Notes: generated from the sequence alone by a model not told the origin. Positions 1-11,536 are shown, counted from the stretch's first letter. The stretch is 64,000 bases of DNA from Siphonodentalium dalli (GCA_032622095.1 CP136066.1:7839784-7903783), one strand, 5' to 3'. Program-made: numbers and translations.

Positions 1-2379
1 AAAACCAGCGGGCGATCGATTGCGCACCTAGGCCAAATACAGAGAGCGAACCTGATAACGCTATTATCAGTGTCTACCCAGACGAGGTCACACGGTGTGA
101 CTGTGACGTGTCAAATGCACTATCTGTCTGAGACTGAATGATTCGAAGCTAAAAATACATTTATATGTACCGGTATGGCTTATGACGTCACATAAATTCC
201 TCGAAAATCAAACCGAGACCACGTGGCTGGGAGATGTTGATATTTATTCTGTCAGCTTGGAATCTGATTATTAAATTGATTCCTTATTAATTATTATGAA
301 TTATATTTAATATAGGAGCATGTAGAATATAAAATATAGTGTGTAACATTCACTTGTGCTTATGGATAGCGGATTAAGCAGTGTTAAACCATCAAAGAGA
401 TTCACTGGACATCGATCGTGAGTAAACAAATTCAATTTACGCGGCATTTATGAATGTATTTCCGCTGTTTATTTTATCTTGATAGAAACCGCGCGCCTGG
501 CCAAAACCCAGCGAGCGGGACTCTGCGCGCCTACATTTTCTAAAAATGAAAGTCTGCCGGTATACATGTACCGGTATGTGTACATGTACATATGTACATG
601 TAATAAGTAATAATTTAGAAATAACAGTTACCAAATTATGAAAGTTTCCTCAATAATATCCTAATAGTATACATGTAGAATAATGATCATATTAAGAATG
701 CGTTATTTTCCGCAAAACACTTTGTGTGAGCGGAGCGTTTGTATATATACAGCATGTAAATAGTGAGCAAAACACCGTGGTGATTTATTAGGTTGAGAGT
801 GATTCATGGTGACCCATTCAACACCAAAATCGGAGATTTAGCTTATTAAATGGCTATACCGGTAATGCGGTATGTTGTAAATAAGTTCATGATTCCACTG
901 AATTGTAGGGGCTATGAATCATTGCTGCCTTATCGTAGCGAAAATTTTAGATAACCCTTTCTTTACTAAATGGATTCTCCCACCAAGTAAATAAGAATTT
1001 ATTTGAATGATCTATTATTCATTCAGAGGGGTGTTCAGGAATGCAAGCAGATGACAACAGACTAACAGATAATACATACATGTACATGTGTAGAAGGATA
1101 TATATTAATTGGTTGGAAATGTTCAGAAAAGTTCAACAAACGACTTTATCTGAACACTTCCCACAACATCTACTTGTCAATAAGCATTTAGTAAATGAAG
1201 GGTTAATATATGATTCTCAATAGAACTAGAGGTGGGCGGTCCCCAAGCCTGAATTTAGTGTGGCTGACATTTGCGGAATGAGGTCCCCAGAGGGCTAGCA
1301 TCACCAAATTCACCCTCTGGGAACCTCATTCAGCTTAGGCCTCTCTGTATGGGAGGCATTGAGTCAGATTCCACAGTTGAAGTTGGTGATGTTCAGCCAT
1401 TAATTACTTTGATTATGCGATTTAACTTGGATTAAATTAAATTTTAATTGGAAATACCCATGATCAGTGTGTTGGTGAACTGCTTGGTGAACTTTCAAGG
1501 ACCGTACATCTATAAAATGGCTTTGTTGATGTCAAATGATCCAATATTCCCAATATTCAATAAATTGTGACCTACAAAACTTGAAAATATAAGGGTACAT
1601 GTAACATAACTTGCTGAATGCTGATATAAGCCCAAGTTGCCAGGAAATGATATGGGGGCCATTGGTTCATTTCTTTCACCTTTCATATGCTTCAGAACAA
1701 CCAGACAGCCCACATTTTAGGTTTACTTTAAAAAGTACCCCCAATAGTCACAATGGGGGTACCCCCCTCCCCTCACTCAAACCTATCACCTCTGTCCCCC
1801 AAAATGTCCCCAAATTAGCCTAATCTAAAGGCGTGAAATAACGGTGGTATTTCTAACAAAATTTCATATACATGTATATGCAGTGGGGGTCTACTCGGTG
1901 TTGAGTGTTTTGCTTATCGCATACTCTTTACATACATGTAGATGTACTGTTTGTTTACATAAGATGACGTTTGCTTACATACAATGTAACACAAAGTACT
2001 AACATAACAACATGCTGAAATTAATGTGATACATGTATTTATGATTGGTATAAGAACAAGGTTTGTTTATAATATTAATTCTGTTTATGGCGGTTTTAAC
2101 GGATGTGACTGTTTTAACAGCTATACCCAGCGCCAACACTTACCCAATCTTTAAAAAGATCCTCATGGACATATATCATAATTTTCTTCAACGTCTGGTG
2201 TGACAACCCGCTAATACCTGTAGGGCTGTAGACCGTGTATCATAACCTAACGGCATGTATCGTAACTCCACCGCAGTGACCCTTTCCATACTGCTTTCAT
2301 TGCCAATTCATTAAAAGCGACACATCAAATATTCATTATTAGCTCAACGACGTCCATGTGTGCGTGTGTGTGTCCGTCA
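1..2379. other. Gene-free AT-rich single-copy region
   Basis: Open frames here are 70 codons or shorter, overlap on opposite strands, and resemble no family I know. The sequence holds clusters of short palindromes of the ACATGT/ACCGGT kind (about 555-603), a pyrimidine-rich stretch near 1735-1805 and a small hairpin listed separately. A (TG)n run near 2355-2372 leads into the following tandem array. No promoter or exon can be supported. Confidence 0.6.
1276..1331. repeat. Short hairpin, 19-bp arms
   Basis: GAATGAGGTCCCCAGAGGG at 1276-1294 faces CCCTCTGGGAACCTCATTC at 1313-1331, with one mismatch. A near-identical single arm recurs at 48549-48567, so this is probably the remnant of a dispersed inverted-repeat element. 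Nothing ties it to a gene. Confidence 0.6.
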
Positions 2380-4130
2380 ACAATTTCCTTTGGCGCGGGC
2401 TACAGGTCGTACCTTTGGTCTGATCTTTATCAAATTTGTCATGAATGTTGACATTGACATGTAGATGGGAACAGGTCATTTTGGGTCATTGGCCAAAAAA
2501 CATGGCGGCTGACAGCCATCTTGGATTTCAAAATTAAATCGATTGGCGCGGTCTACATGTCTTACTGTTTGTCTGATCATCATGAAATTTATCATGGATG
2601 TTAACGAGTCATTTTGTGGTTGTTCCACCAAAAAACATGGCTGCCAGCAGCCATCTTTGATTTTACTCTTTGCATGACTAAATCCTTTGGCGCGGGCTAC
2701 AGGTCGTAGCTTTGGTAGGATCTTCATGAAATTTGTCATGTATGTTAACAATGACATGTAGATTGGAAAGAATCCTTTTGGGGTCATTCAGACAAAAATC
2801 ATGGCCGCCAGCAGCCATCTTGGATTTCACTCATTGCATGACTAAATCCTTTGGCACAGGCTACAGGTCGTACCTTAGGTCAGATCATTATGAAATTTGT
2901 CATGAATGTTGACATTGACATGTAGATGGGTCATTTTGGGGTCATTCGGCCAAAAAACATGGCCGCTGGCAGCCATCTTGGATTTCAAAATTAAATCGAT
3001 TCGCGTGGTCTACAGGTCATACTGTTCGTCTGATTATCTTGAAATTTGTCATGGATGTTAATAATGACAGGCAGATGGGAACGAGCCATTTTGGGGTCGT
3101 TCGGCCAAAAACATGGCCGCCAGCAGCCATCTTGGATTTTACTCTTTGCATGACTAAATCCTCTGGCGCGGGCTACAGGTCGTAGCTTTGGTCGGATCTT
3201 CATGAAATTTGTCATTGGTGTTAACAATGACATGTAGATGGGAACGAGCTGTTTTGTGGTCATTCGGCCAAAATACATCTTGGATTTTACTCTTTGCTTG
3301 ACTAAATCCTTCAGCACAGGCTCTAGGTTGTACATTTGGTCATATCATTATGATATTTGTCATCGCTATTGACATGTAGATGACATTGACATGTAGATGT
3401 GAACGAGTCATTTTGGGGTAGTTTGACCAAAAAACATGGCCACCAGCAGCAATCTTGGATTTGACTCTTTGCATGACTAAATCCTTTGGCACAGGCTACA
3501 GGTCCTTACTTTGGATCATTATGAAATTTGTCATGAATGTTGATGTTGACATGTGGATGGGAGTGAGTCATTTTGGGGTCATTTGGCCAGAAAACATGGC
3601 CGGCAGCGGTCATCTTGGATTTCAAAATTCAATCCATTAACACGGGCCAAATGTCGTATCTTTTGTCGGATCATTATTAAATTTGTCATGGATGTTAAAA
3701 TGGACATGTAGATGGGAAATGAGTAATTTTGGGGTTGTTCGGCCAAAAACATGGCCGCCAGCAGCCATCTTGGATTATACTCTTTGCATGACTAAATTCT
3801 TTGTCAAGGGCTACAAGTCGAATCTTTGGTCCAATCATCATGAGATTTGTATTGGATGTTAACAATTACATGTAGATGGGAAAAGGTTCATTTTGAATTC
3901 AACCAAGAAACCTGGTCGCCAGCAGCCATCTTGTATTTTACTCTTTACACGACTAAATCCTTTGACACGGGCTACAGGTCGTATCTTTTGTCCGATCATC
4001 ATGAAATTTGTGAAGGATATTAACAATGACATGTAAATAGGAAGGAGTCTTGTTTGTGTCATTTGGCAAAAAAACGATGGCTGTCGCGGCCATCTTGGAT
4101 TTTAATCTTTGCATAACTAGGCCTTTCAAC
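2380..4130. repeat. Tandem array of ~158-bp units, about 11 copies
   Basis: The recurring landmarks are GGCCGCCAGCAGCCATCTTG, then GCATGACTAAATCC, then GGCGCGGGCTACAGGTCGTA, then TCATGAAATTTGTCATG, then GACATGTAGATGGGAACGAG. The last landmark recurs near 2456, 2755, 2917, 3068, 3229, 3390, 3549, 3706, 3871 and 4027, mostly 155-165 bp apart; one shortened unit lies near 2600. Units differ by scattered substitutions and small deletions, so the array is old. Minus-strand ORFs of 67-114 codons reading through it repeat the same peptide with the unit period and are by-products. Confidence 0.85.
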
Positions 4131-4389
4131 TTTCCACATTCCTAATCGCTCCATTAACTGTAACACATGAAATTATTCCCTTTCCTCATTGAGCTACAGT
4201 GTCATTGACACTTTCATAATTACATTTCAGTCAATTCACATTTTCTGCTGCATATACATGTATACCGGTATGTGAACCAATTTCATCATTACAGAAATTG
4301 CAAATTCATCGTTGAGTCCATCATCTCAACATTTCATTAAGGTGAGACTTTATGTTCACACATCGATTCATTCAGGCAACATTTTTTTT

Positions 4390-4740
4390 CTATTTCTACA
4401 CTGGTCATTGCATTGATCGTCTTCAATGGGGATAATCTATAATTATATATGTATATCATTGTTAACTATTAATGTGACATTTCTCTTCCTCCCAATCGAT
4501 ATTGCATTAATATGACGCTTCATATTCATTACACTTCATTCAATAATTTCTGTTTCTACATCACTTATTGCATTGATTGCCTTCAGGTAAGGTAAGCTAT
4601 GTCCGACTCAAATATTAAAGTGACGCATCATATTCACTACACTTTATTCAATAATTTCTTTTTCTACATAGTTTACACGTATTGCATTGATTGCCTGCAG
4701 CTAAGGTAATCTATGTCCGACTCAAATAATACAAATATTA
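4390..4740. repeat. Degenerate ~118-bp direct repeat, about 3 copies
   Basis: The string ATTGCATTGATTGCCT with flanking TTCTACA and TATGTCCGACTCAAA recurs at about 4565 and 4683, with a more decayed copy near 4405. The left edge of the 6.7-kb duplication falls inside the last unit, so this repeat may have helped set that breakpoint. Confidence 0.6.
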
Positions 4741-4813
4741 GAGGCATTCCATTTCCATCCATTAATTCTAAGGAAACTTCTGCTGTGATATATATATATA
4801 TGTATATATACAT

Positions 4814-5337
4814 ACAGGGTACTACATGTGCTACACCACTCGGAGAAATGTCTGTGTCATCACACTAAAATACCATGTTAGAACTTGAATTGATATATTC
4901 GTAATCGTATATAGTCATCAATAGCCGGGTTACTACCGTAGTACCTGACATTGCCTATCTAGTGAACTAATCAAACCCAACAGGCCTGGTTGATTTCACT
5001 GTGGGATGATGGTTCACTTCCATCCTCAAGCTACTTTTCTTTTCTGACGTGCAGGGGTAGACATGCTTGAGGCCCCACCACAGTTAAATTCGCACCAGGT
5101 TCTCAGCTATTATTATCTTATGTTCGAACTTTACTCATACGTTTGGACTGATCATAACCATGATTTCAATGCTGGGTTTGAATAGTTCACTAGATGGGCA
5201 ATGTCCGTTACTACGGTAGTAACCCGGCTATTGGTGACTATATACGATTACGAATATATTAATCCAAGTTCTAGCATGGTATTTGTGTGACGACACAGAC
5301 ATTTCTCCGAGTGGTGTAGCACATGCAGTACCCTGTA
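4814..5337. mobile_element. Foldback MITE, 524 bp, ~165-bp arms (copy A)
   Basis: The left arm (4814-4981) begins ACAGGGTACTACATGTGCTA and the right arm (about 5171-5337) is its reverse complement, ending GCAGTACCCTGTA. The arms pair almost throughout, including GCCGGGTTACTACCGTAGTA against TACTACGGTAGTAACCCGGC. The middle also pairs weakly (CCTGGTTGATTTCACTGTG against its partner ending GCACCAGG). There is no transposase, so this is a non-autonomous foldback element. The short ORF at 5283 crosses its right edge and is not a gene. Confidence 0.85.
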
Positions 5338-5439
5338 TGGTACATCATATAATTATTGTAACGTTGAACTTAATGATCAACTTGGTGGTTGCTCCATTAC
5401 GTGTCACGTACGATCATATTATATTTTGGAAGATCTGTC

Positions 5440-6150
5440 TGTGTGTCTGTCTGTCTGTTTCCAATGGACTCGAAAACGGCCGAGCCGATTTCGATGAAAC
5501 TTGGTATGTGGGGTATTTTCGGCCGGGGAGTGACATAGGCCTATTAATTTGCCCATGCGACGTGACATTGACCTTGAAATCGGGTCATTTCAAGGTCAAA
5601 CGCACGAATATCACGGGATTTTAATGAAACTTGGAATGTGGGGGTATTTTCGGCCGGCCAGTGCCATATGCCTATTAATTTGCCCGTGCGAGTGACCTTG
5701 ACCTTGAAATCGGGTCATTTCAATGTCAAACGCCCGAATATCACGGATTTTGATGAAACTTGGTATGTGGGGTTCTTTCTTATGGGGAGTCTCATAAGCC
5801 TATTCATTTGCCCGTGTGATGTGACCTTGACTTTGAAATCGGGTCAATTCAAGGTCAAATCGCGAATTTTGATGGCATTTCGACGAAATTTGATATATAG
5901 GGTTACTTTTGTCCGCTGAGTGTATGGGACGGGTCGAGTCGTGACCCCGACCTGACCTTGACCTTCAAAATGATCAATTCGAGGTCAAATCGGGTAAAAC
6001 CGGATGGATTTCGACGGGTACTATTGTCAGGGTACTTTTGTCCGGGCAGTGTTTTGGACGGGTTAAATCGTTACCCAACCTGACCTTGACCTTGAAAATG
6101 GTCAATTCAAGGTCAAAGCCCGGACGAAGTCGGGTCACCTTCTAGTTTTT
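5440..6150. repeat. Degenerate ~108-bp tandem repeat rich in TGACCTTGACCTTGA (copy A)
   Basis: The array opens with a (CTGT)n tract at about 5438-5460. It then repeats GATGAAACTTGGTATGTGGG, GGCCTATTAATTTGCCCGTG and TGACCTTGACCTTGAAATC, each time followed by a TCAAGGTCAAA-type string. Later units (from 5880) are more diverged. Plus-strand ORFs (5283-5624, 5638-5919) only read repeat units. The TGACCTTGACC word is familiar from interspersed repeats of marine invertebrates, which is recalled knowledge and was not checked. Confidence 0.75.
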
Positions 6151-6179
6151 ATATAAAATTGGTGAAAATTGGCGAGTAT

Positions 6180-7135
6180 GCAAATTCGTATCAAATTTAA
6201 GGTCCCATATCTCTCATTCAGAGGGCACCAAGTTGGTATATCTAAACCACACGATAAGATTCCTCGTATCACGGAGAAGAATATGTATCAATCTGGTGGA
6301 AATCGGTGCTAAACATATTGTTATAATTTTGTTGTCCCTCTCACCTCTATACACCACTTACTCATACGACCCCACTTGTGACACCGTTAAACCACACAAT
6401 TACACTTATGATAGCATGGAGATGATTATTTATAAGTTCGGTGCTAATCGGCGACTAAACACATTTTTATCAAATTTGGTGCCCACCCCTCCCCTCCCCA
6501 TTTCTCACACAAGCAGCACCAATATGGCGTCTTTACACCACACGATTAGATTCCACGTATCGTGGCTAAGAACGTGTATCAATTTGGTGGAAATTGGCGC
6601 TACAAATATTGTGTATCAATTTCGGTGCCCCTCTCCATTTCAGAGCATCCCTTACTAGAATGAGGCCACGTTTGACAGATTTAAGCCACACCATTAGACT
6701 CCTCATACCATGGGGATGATTTTGTATAAGTGTGGTGGCAATCGGCGACTAAACCCATTCTTATAAAATTTAGTGCCCACCCCACCCCTACAATCTCACA
6801 TCCAAACGACAACAATTCGGCGTTGTTAATTAGACTCCTTGTATCATGAAGAACAATATCTATACATTTGGTGGAAATCGGCGCTAAAATTAGTTTGATC
6901 AATTTTGGTGCCCCTCTCTCTCCTTCCGTGCATCCATGACTCGAATGACGCCACTTTTGCCACATTTAAACCACACCATTAGATTCTTCATATCATGGGG
7001 ATGATTATATGTAAGTTTCGTGGCAATCGGCGACAAAACACAATTCTGCCCATCCCCATTCTCTGCCCCTGACAACAACGGCGTCACTTTAGAAAATTCT
7101 AACCCCACCATTATCTTTCTCGTAAAAAGTTACCA
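6180..7135. repeat. Degenerate ~146-bp tandem repeat, 6 units (copy A)
   Basis: Units are marked by AAACCACACCATTAGATTC followed by CATATCATGGGGATGATT and GGTGGAAATCGGCGCTAAA. They start near 6242, 6393, 6537, 6686, 6826 and 6967. Between these landmarks lie pyrimidine-rich stretches such as CCCACCCCTCCCCTCCCC. The units are strongly diverged. ORFs on both strands follow the repeat and are not genes. The block ends at CACCGACAGACAGACAGACA near 7189-7207, mirroring the (CTGT)n tract at 5440; the two may bound one composite element. Confidence 0.7.
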
Positions 7136-7347
7136 GTAGTGTACCCCTTTGGTATCATCTAGATGGTCCCCTGTGAATATATGTAGAGCACCGACAGACA
7201 GACAGACAATCGCAAATATAGATACAGTTTGCATTTATGGAGGCAAGGACTCAGTATGACCCATTTCTTTTCTCCAAATTTGATAGAGTCCAACTAAAGG
7301 ATATTGTTCACTTATTCGTAATCACACCAGTCATGCGACCTTTTAAG

Positions 7348-7953
7348 AATATAAAATACAAAATGGAAACTTTATAGAGATTATTTTCAAATAGTTTTTC
7401 TTACATTGGTGAGAAAAAAAAACAAAGTCCATATCCAAGAAACAAATATGGGACATTTGTAGTTAGAACCAGTTGTTGACAACTGATAGATGTACATGCT
7501 TCATGTGACTGACTTATACCTAGCAGGTATGGGTTAGATATGGTCAATGTGGTGTGCTGTGACACACAATGTAAGCTTCAATCAAACCGTTCCAGACCAT
7601 CACACTAGTTCTAGTAAATAGGTCATCACTCATGTGATACTCTCTCGTGGGAGAGTGGACACTGATTTAGCCGTTCCCACCAGACATAGGCCATAAAAGG
7701 GTGACCCATACACCGCTAGCGCTCAGTCAACCACGTTAAGCAAGTGAATATATAATTTCCCAACAACTGGTTCAAATTATTTTTTACTCAAGAAATATGA
7801 GTATGTGATTATAGTACACCATTCTTCACAGTGTTTAGTACACATTTCCATATTTGTTTCTTAGATATGGACTTTGTGTTTCTTGGACCAATTTAAGTAA
7901 ACATATATTTTTTTAAATCTCTAGAAAGTTCACATTTTGTATTTCTAACATAA
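7348..7953. mobile_element. Foldback element, ~606 bp (copy A)
   Basis: The left arm (7348-7480) and right arm (about 7761-7953) are inverted copies: AATATAAAATACAAAATG opposite CATTTTGTATTTCTAACAT, ACAAAGTCCATATCCAAGAA opposite TTCTTAGATATGGACTTTGT, and GAACCAGTTGTTG opposite CAACAACTGGTTC. The right arm carries about 60 extra bases. The loop is single-copy and has no transposase reading frame. No clear target-site duplication could be set. Confidence 0.75.
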
Positions 7954-8110
7954 TCCACAATGAGTTATGGTATTAAATGTTGCATAAATGGGCTTGGTTG
8001 CTATTATTGCTAATATAAGTGAAGACACGCCCCTTTCTCACGACGCCTGATACAAAGCTGTAATGGCTACAATAAATTCACGAATATTATCAACGAATAA
8101 GTTTCTTCAA

Positions 8111-8741
8111 ATGTCGAATTTACGACAACATGATAAATGTGATATATGTAAAGGCCAGACAGATGATATCTCCAACATATTTTTGGAACTGTTCATGAAT
8201 TCATAAAGAAACTCAGCCATTGTGGTAACACAACCCGCACTGATCTCTGCCCTTAACAAATGAAAATGACTCTTGGCTCTTCATCAATGGATTATAACTT
8301 TACAACGAACTTGATATGGCTTCTAACAATACATGTATATGACTAAATGCAAGCCAACAAGCATGTCGCTAAATGTTTTCCCAAAAGAGTTGAATTTATA
8401 TACCACCGTGAGAAGTATACCGCAAGGTGCCAATCGAAACAAGAAGAATTATCGAAAAACTGGTTTCTTACAGAAAAGGCAATACATGTGTAACACGTAT
8501 GCATGTTACAACGCCAATACAATTGAGTGTCATGGACATCTTTCACCAACTCGAAAACTCACGCAATTACTATACCCCACAAATACGATACCCCCAACAC
8601 CACAATATCGTCTACAGGTATAGATGTCGTACCACTACGCCGTACACAGGAGAACAGTTAAATAATTTAAAATCTAAATTAATGTCGCTGGGAGTGAATA
8701 TGTTGTACGAAAGACGAGTGCATAAAGTGTTCGAGATGTAA
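8111..8741 (+). other. Unrecognised coding-like fragments (copy A)
   Basis: A 31-codon frame at 8111-8206 contains CDICKGQ (a C-x2-C pair) and ends FMNS. A 104-codon frame at 8427-8741 begins MPIETRRIIEK and ends RRVHKVFEM; its N-terminal half overlaps another plus-strand frame starting at 8333. The amino-acid mix looks protein-like, but I match neither frame to a family. They may be exons or decayed pieces of one gene, or chance. A GTAAGG donor-like string follows at about 8739, but I found no good acceptor before the next frame. Confidence 0.25.
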
Positions 8742-8764
8742 GGGAATTGGTAGAATGTCACTTG

Positions 8765-8984
8765 ATCTCTAATAATATATATATCTTTTATTCCTCCATT
8801 TCTGAAAAGTCAATATATAATCAAGCAAAATACATAGAATATAAACAAGGAATTACACAAAAAGTTCATGCACAAACAATTATGTACAAACACAGAGACA
8901 CAAGACATTAATATAAATGGACACACACATATATAGTGGCATGAAAACCGTAAACATGCGCATGTACACGTACAAGATTACACG
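8765..8984 (-). mobile_element. LINE-like 3' end (copy A)
   Basis: Read on the minus strand, the region ends CAGAAATGGAGGAATAAAAG followed by ATATATATA. The complete LINE on the right of the window ends with a very similar terminus near 55940 (CAGTAATGGAGGATAATTAA then AGATATATA). The ~200 bp before it is A/C-rich UTR-like sequence. This fits a 5'-truncated insertion, although no reverse-transcriptase reading frame is attached. Confidence 0.4.
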
Positions 8985-9233
8985 ATGGAATATATCAACG
9001 CAGTGATGGTTAGAGAAGGAATTATATCTGGAGAACATTATAATGAACTAATGTCTATTATCCCCGAACATCCAAAGGTGCCAGATTTGAGCGGCTTCTC
9101 TCACCATAAAATCGACAATTTCCAGGACACCATCAGCGATGCCATGGAGAGAGTTTGGGATATACCTAATGAACATGTGTTTGTCCACCGGGAGATTATC
9201 AATGCACATATAACAGTCTACGTGGAAATGTGA
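8985..9233 (+). other. Unrecognised 82-codon ORF (copy A)
   Basis: The frame begins MEYINAVMVREGII and ends HITVYVEM, with an acidic, charged composition and no membrane segment. The minus strand is also open (9048-9344), so coding strand is uncertain. Both copies of the duplication encode the same plus-strand peptide, while the minus-strand frame has one change (I to R). It sits just beyond a LINE-like 3' end and next to a MITE, so it may belong to a decayed mobile element. No function is assigned. Confidence 0.25.
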
Positions 9234-9333
9234 GAGGAAACGATACCATGTGTCATTTATTGAGTCAAAATGGCCATGTATCGATCGGAATAGCACATTG
9301 AGATGTCCCGCTTCTCCGATGGTTACAGTTATG

Positions 9334-9613
9334 CCCTGTGCCAATGCATTATCTTATATATGCGAGTCGACCATAGGTCGCCTCGCATATATAAGAGAAT
9401 GCATTGGCCTAAAAACACTTTTTACCATTTGTTCTTACATTCTTTAACAATTTTATAATTTTTTCTTACATTTTTTAACAATTTTAAAAATATTTTTCTA
9501 CATTCTTTGACAATTTTAACATTTTTAATATGTGTTAAGCCAATGCATTCTCTTATATATGCGAGGCGACCTATGGTCGACTAGCATATATAAGAGAATG
9601 CATTGGCACAGGG
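9334..9613. mobile_element. Double-hairpin MITE, 280 bp (copy A)
   Basis: The ends are CCCTGTG (9334-9340) and CACAGGG (9607-9613). Inside each end lies a ~69-bp hairpin (9340-9408 and 9539-9607) with arms such as CCAATGCATTCTCTTATATA closing over a CGACC-ATA-GGTCG tip. An AT-rich spacer with repeated TTCTTACATTCTTTAACAAT separates them. The element is flanked by ~50-bp direct repeats (ATGGCCATGTATCGAnnGGA-type sequence near 9275-9325 and 9686-9735). It has no coding capacity. Elements with the same plan lie at 16064-16343 and 44866-45227. Confidence 0.8.
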
Positions 9614-9829
9614 CCGTTCTGTTGGGTAAAGGGTTAACTGTGCTCTGTTGTTGCTTCAGTAAACGTGAACACATTATTATCGAAATGGCCATGTATCGAC
9701 TGGAGTAGCACATTAAGATGCCCCTCGTCTCGGATCAAACTTGGAAATCGGTCCCGATTATCGCCCATGTCGGGGATCGAACCCCTCGTCTAGCCCGGAC
9801 TGCAATGTGTTTGGCCTTGTCAAGTTTAA

Positions 9830-10055
9830 CCCTTTGAGTGTCAGGGGCCGATATTATCGGCCATAAACCTACACAATAAGTCTGTTAAAGAATATAATAA
9901 AATATATTAAAATTGTAAAAAAACACAATAGATTGTTAAGCCAATGCATTCTCTTATATATGCGAGGCGACCTATGGTCGACTCGCATGTATAAGAGAAT
10001 GCATTGGCACAGGGTATATGGGTTGATACAAAAATCGGACCTGGCACTCAAAGGG
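9830..10055. mobile_element. piggyBac-like MITE with TTAA target sites, 226 bp (copy A)
   Basis: The element is bounded by TTAA at 9826-9829 and 10056-10059. Its termini are inverted: CCCTTTGAGTGTCAGG on the left and CCTGGCACTCAAAGGG on the right. A TTAA target duplication with ends beginning CCC is the hallmark of the piggyBac superfamily, which cuts and pastes precisely at TTAA. No transposase is present, so it would depend on one supplied elsewhere. Inside (9940-10008) sits the same ~69-bp hairpin found in the neighbouring double-hairpin MITE, followed by CACAGGG. Subterminal GGCCGATATTATCGGCC at 9847-9863 is a separate palindrome. Confidence 0.75.
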
Positions 10056-10771
10056 TTAAGATTAAACATATGTATTTGTCTAATTGTATAATACATGATA
10101 TATAACACATATACTTGTATACAAACAATGTGATTGGAGGACAAGTGCTCTCTCACTTATGGGCAACCCTCTCCCATATGTTAATACACTGACAAGTAAA
10201 CAAAGAGTAATGGCGAAGCAACATGTCCACCAAAATTAAGGTTAACATATATACATATCACCGGTCACCCACTAGCTCCCCCGTGTCGATCATCAGTTTG
10301 TATTTGTTGAAAATCGTGTTTATTCAAGTTGTTTGTTGGATTATACATCTAAATATTGTAAGGAAGTAATTAATTTATTAAAATAATTCTTGTGATGAAT
10401 GTAGGTGACAATCCACGATATAATTGGAGAAATTATCTTCTCCGTGTCCACATAACTTATGCAGTCTTTGCATTTCAAATGTGATTTCAAACCTTATCTG
10501 ATAACAAGTTGCTACAAATCGTAATCCACAGTGAAATATATTTTCAGTCCGCGTTCCTACAGATTAATACTTTGGTGGTTTTGGTGTTAGAGGTGTGTTT
10601 ACATAACATTGGAGCGCGAGATCTCAATTCTCAATATGGCTTGTATTCCAGTGTTTACACACGCGGGGTATACATGAATGTAGACTCCATTCGTCTGGAA
10701 TTGGATTTAAAATCAAAGTCTGACGCAAATTTCATATCACGAGTCGCTTATATCTGAACATTTTGGGGAAG

Positions 10772-11150
10772 TTAGGCGAATACATATTTCGGCATTTTGT
10801 AATTGACAATGTAATGGAAAAGTGAAATTGTCTTCTTTCTGAGAGTGTTTCCCAAACCCACTTCGGTTAGTAGTCGTTTGCGGGGTACAAATATCGTACA
10901 ATCACTTATTATGCGCGTGGCCTCGCTTTCTACATCATCAAGTTGTTTAAGTAACTTTTTCTGGGGCTCCTGCCCAGACACTACTCGCACAATCAACGAC
11001 TGGACGTATATGTGTTAAATAGATGATTTCAAGAGTTTTGAGGCAAACTATACATAAGTCTTCGTAGTTGTGATAATTTAGCATAAATTTCGAGGTGCAG
11101 GCTATGGTTGTATATATCGGTTTGGGGCACATCCACGATAGCGGTGGTTA
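10772..11150 (-). pseudogene. Non-LTR retrotransposon reverse-transcriptase relic (copy A)
   Basis: Two overlapping minus-strand frames together give the region downstream of the RT active site typical of CR1/Jockey-like LINEs. One frame (10947-11132) ends YLTHIRPVVDCASSVWAG, matching the family pattern 'YxxxIRPvleYassvW'. The other (10772-10996) carries KLLKQLDDVESEATRII, matching 'L..LD.vQ..A.r.I', then LLTEVGLGNTLRKK. The switch between frames near 10950 marks a frameshift. No catalytic ADD motif is present here, so this is a short 5'-truncated dead copy. It is a different lineage from the LINE at 56-62 kb. Confidence 0.75.
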
Positions 11151-11536
11151 ATTTCTCGTTGCTCCACAAGCCGATAATCATTAGTTTATAACGAATTTGT
11201 TATGTTATTGGTCAGTAATTATTTTTAAAGAACTTCCATTTCGCCCTTAAGTTATCACTTGCTTATCCCATTATTGATATCCAATGTATCTCTCTGTTAG
11301 GGGAAATAAGATGTAAATATAATTTTCTACAATTTTTTACAATGTTGGTGAGTTTATTTAAAAGGAATATTGCACATGTTTAGGCCCCCTACATAGTTTA
11401 CACGTATTGCATTGATTGCCTGCAGCTAAGGTAATCTATGTCCGACTCAAATAATACAAATATTAGAGGCATTCCATTTCCATCCATTAATTCTAAGGAA
11501 ACTTCTGCTGTGATATATATATATGTATATATACAT

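Larger units (their letters stand above)
4664..11388. repeat. Tandem segmental duplication, copy A (~6.7 kb)
   Basis: The whole block from CTACATAGTTTACACG at 4664 to about 11388 is repeated directly after itself from 11389. The copies match base for base over long stretches, with scattered substitutions and a few small indels. Copy A keeps about 30 bp near 11250 that copy B lacks. Copy A ends at TAGGCCCCCT, where only the left half of a palindrome is present before the next copy begins. The copies share CTA at the joint, consistent with microhomology joining. It contains several nested mobile elements listed separately. The block could be a real recent duplication or two haplotypes placed in tandem by the assembler. 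Confidence 0.95.

Noticed and set aside
2476-4062. Minus-strand ORFs of 67-114 codons with shared ARxKGFSHAKSKIQDGC peptide
   Set aside because: The shared peptide follows the 158-bp tandem unit, and frames are broken between units; explained by the repeat.
9765-9812. tRNA gene on the minus strand (GGGGTTCGATCCCCG resembles a T-arm and B box)
   Set aside because: No matching acceptor stem, D-arm or A box could be found at the right distance. It may be a decayed tRNA-derived SINE fragment but is not supportable as a tRNA; copy B even has a changed T-loop word (GGGGAACGAACCCC on the plus strand).
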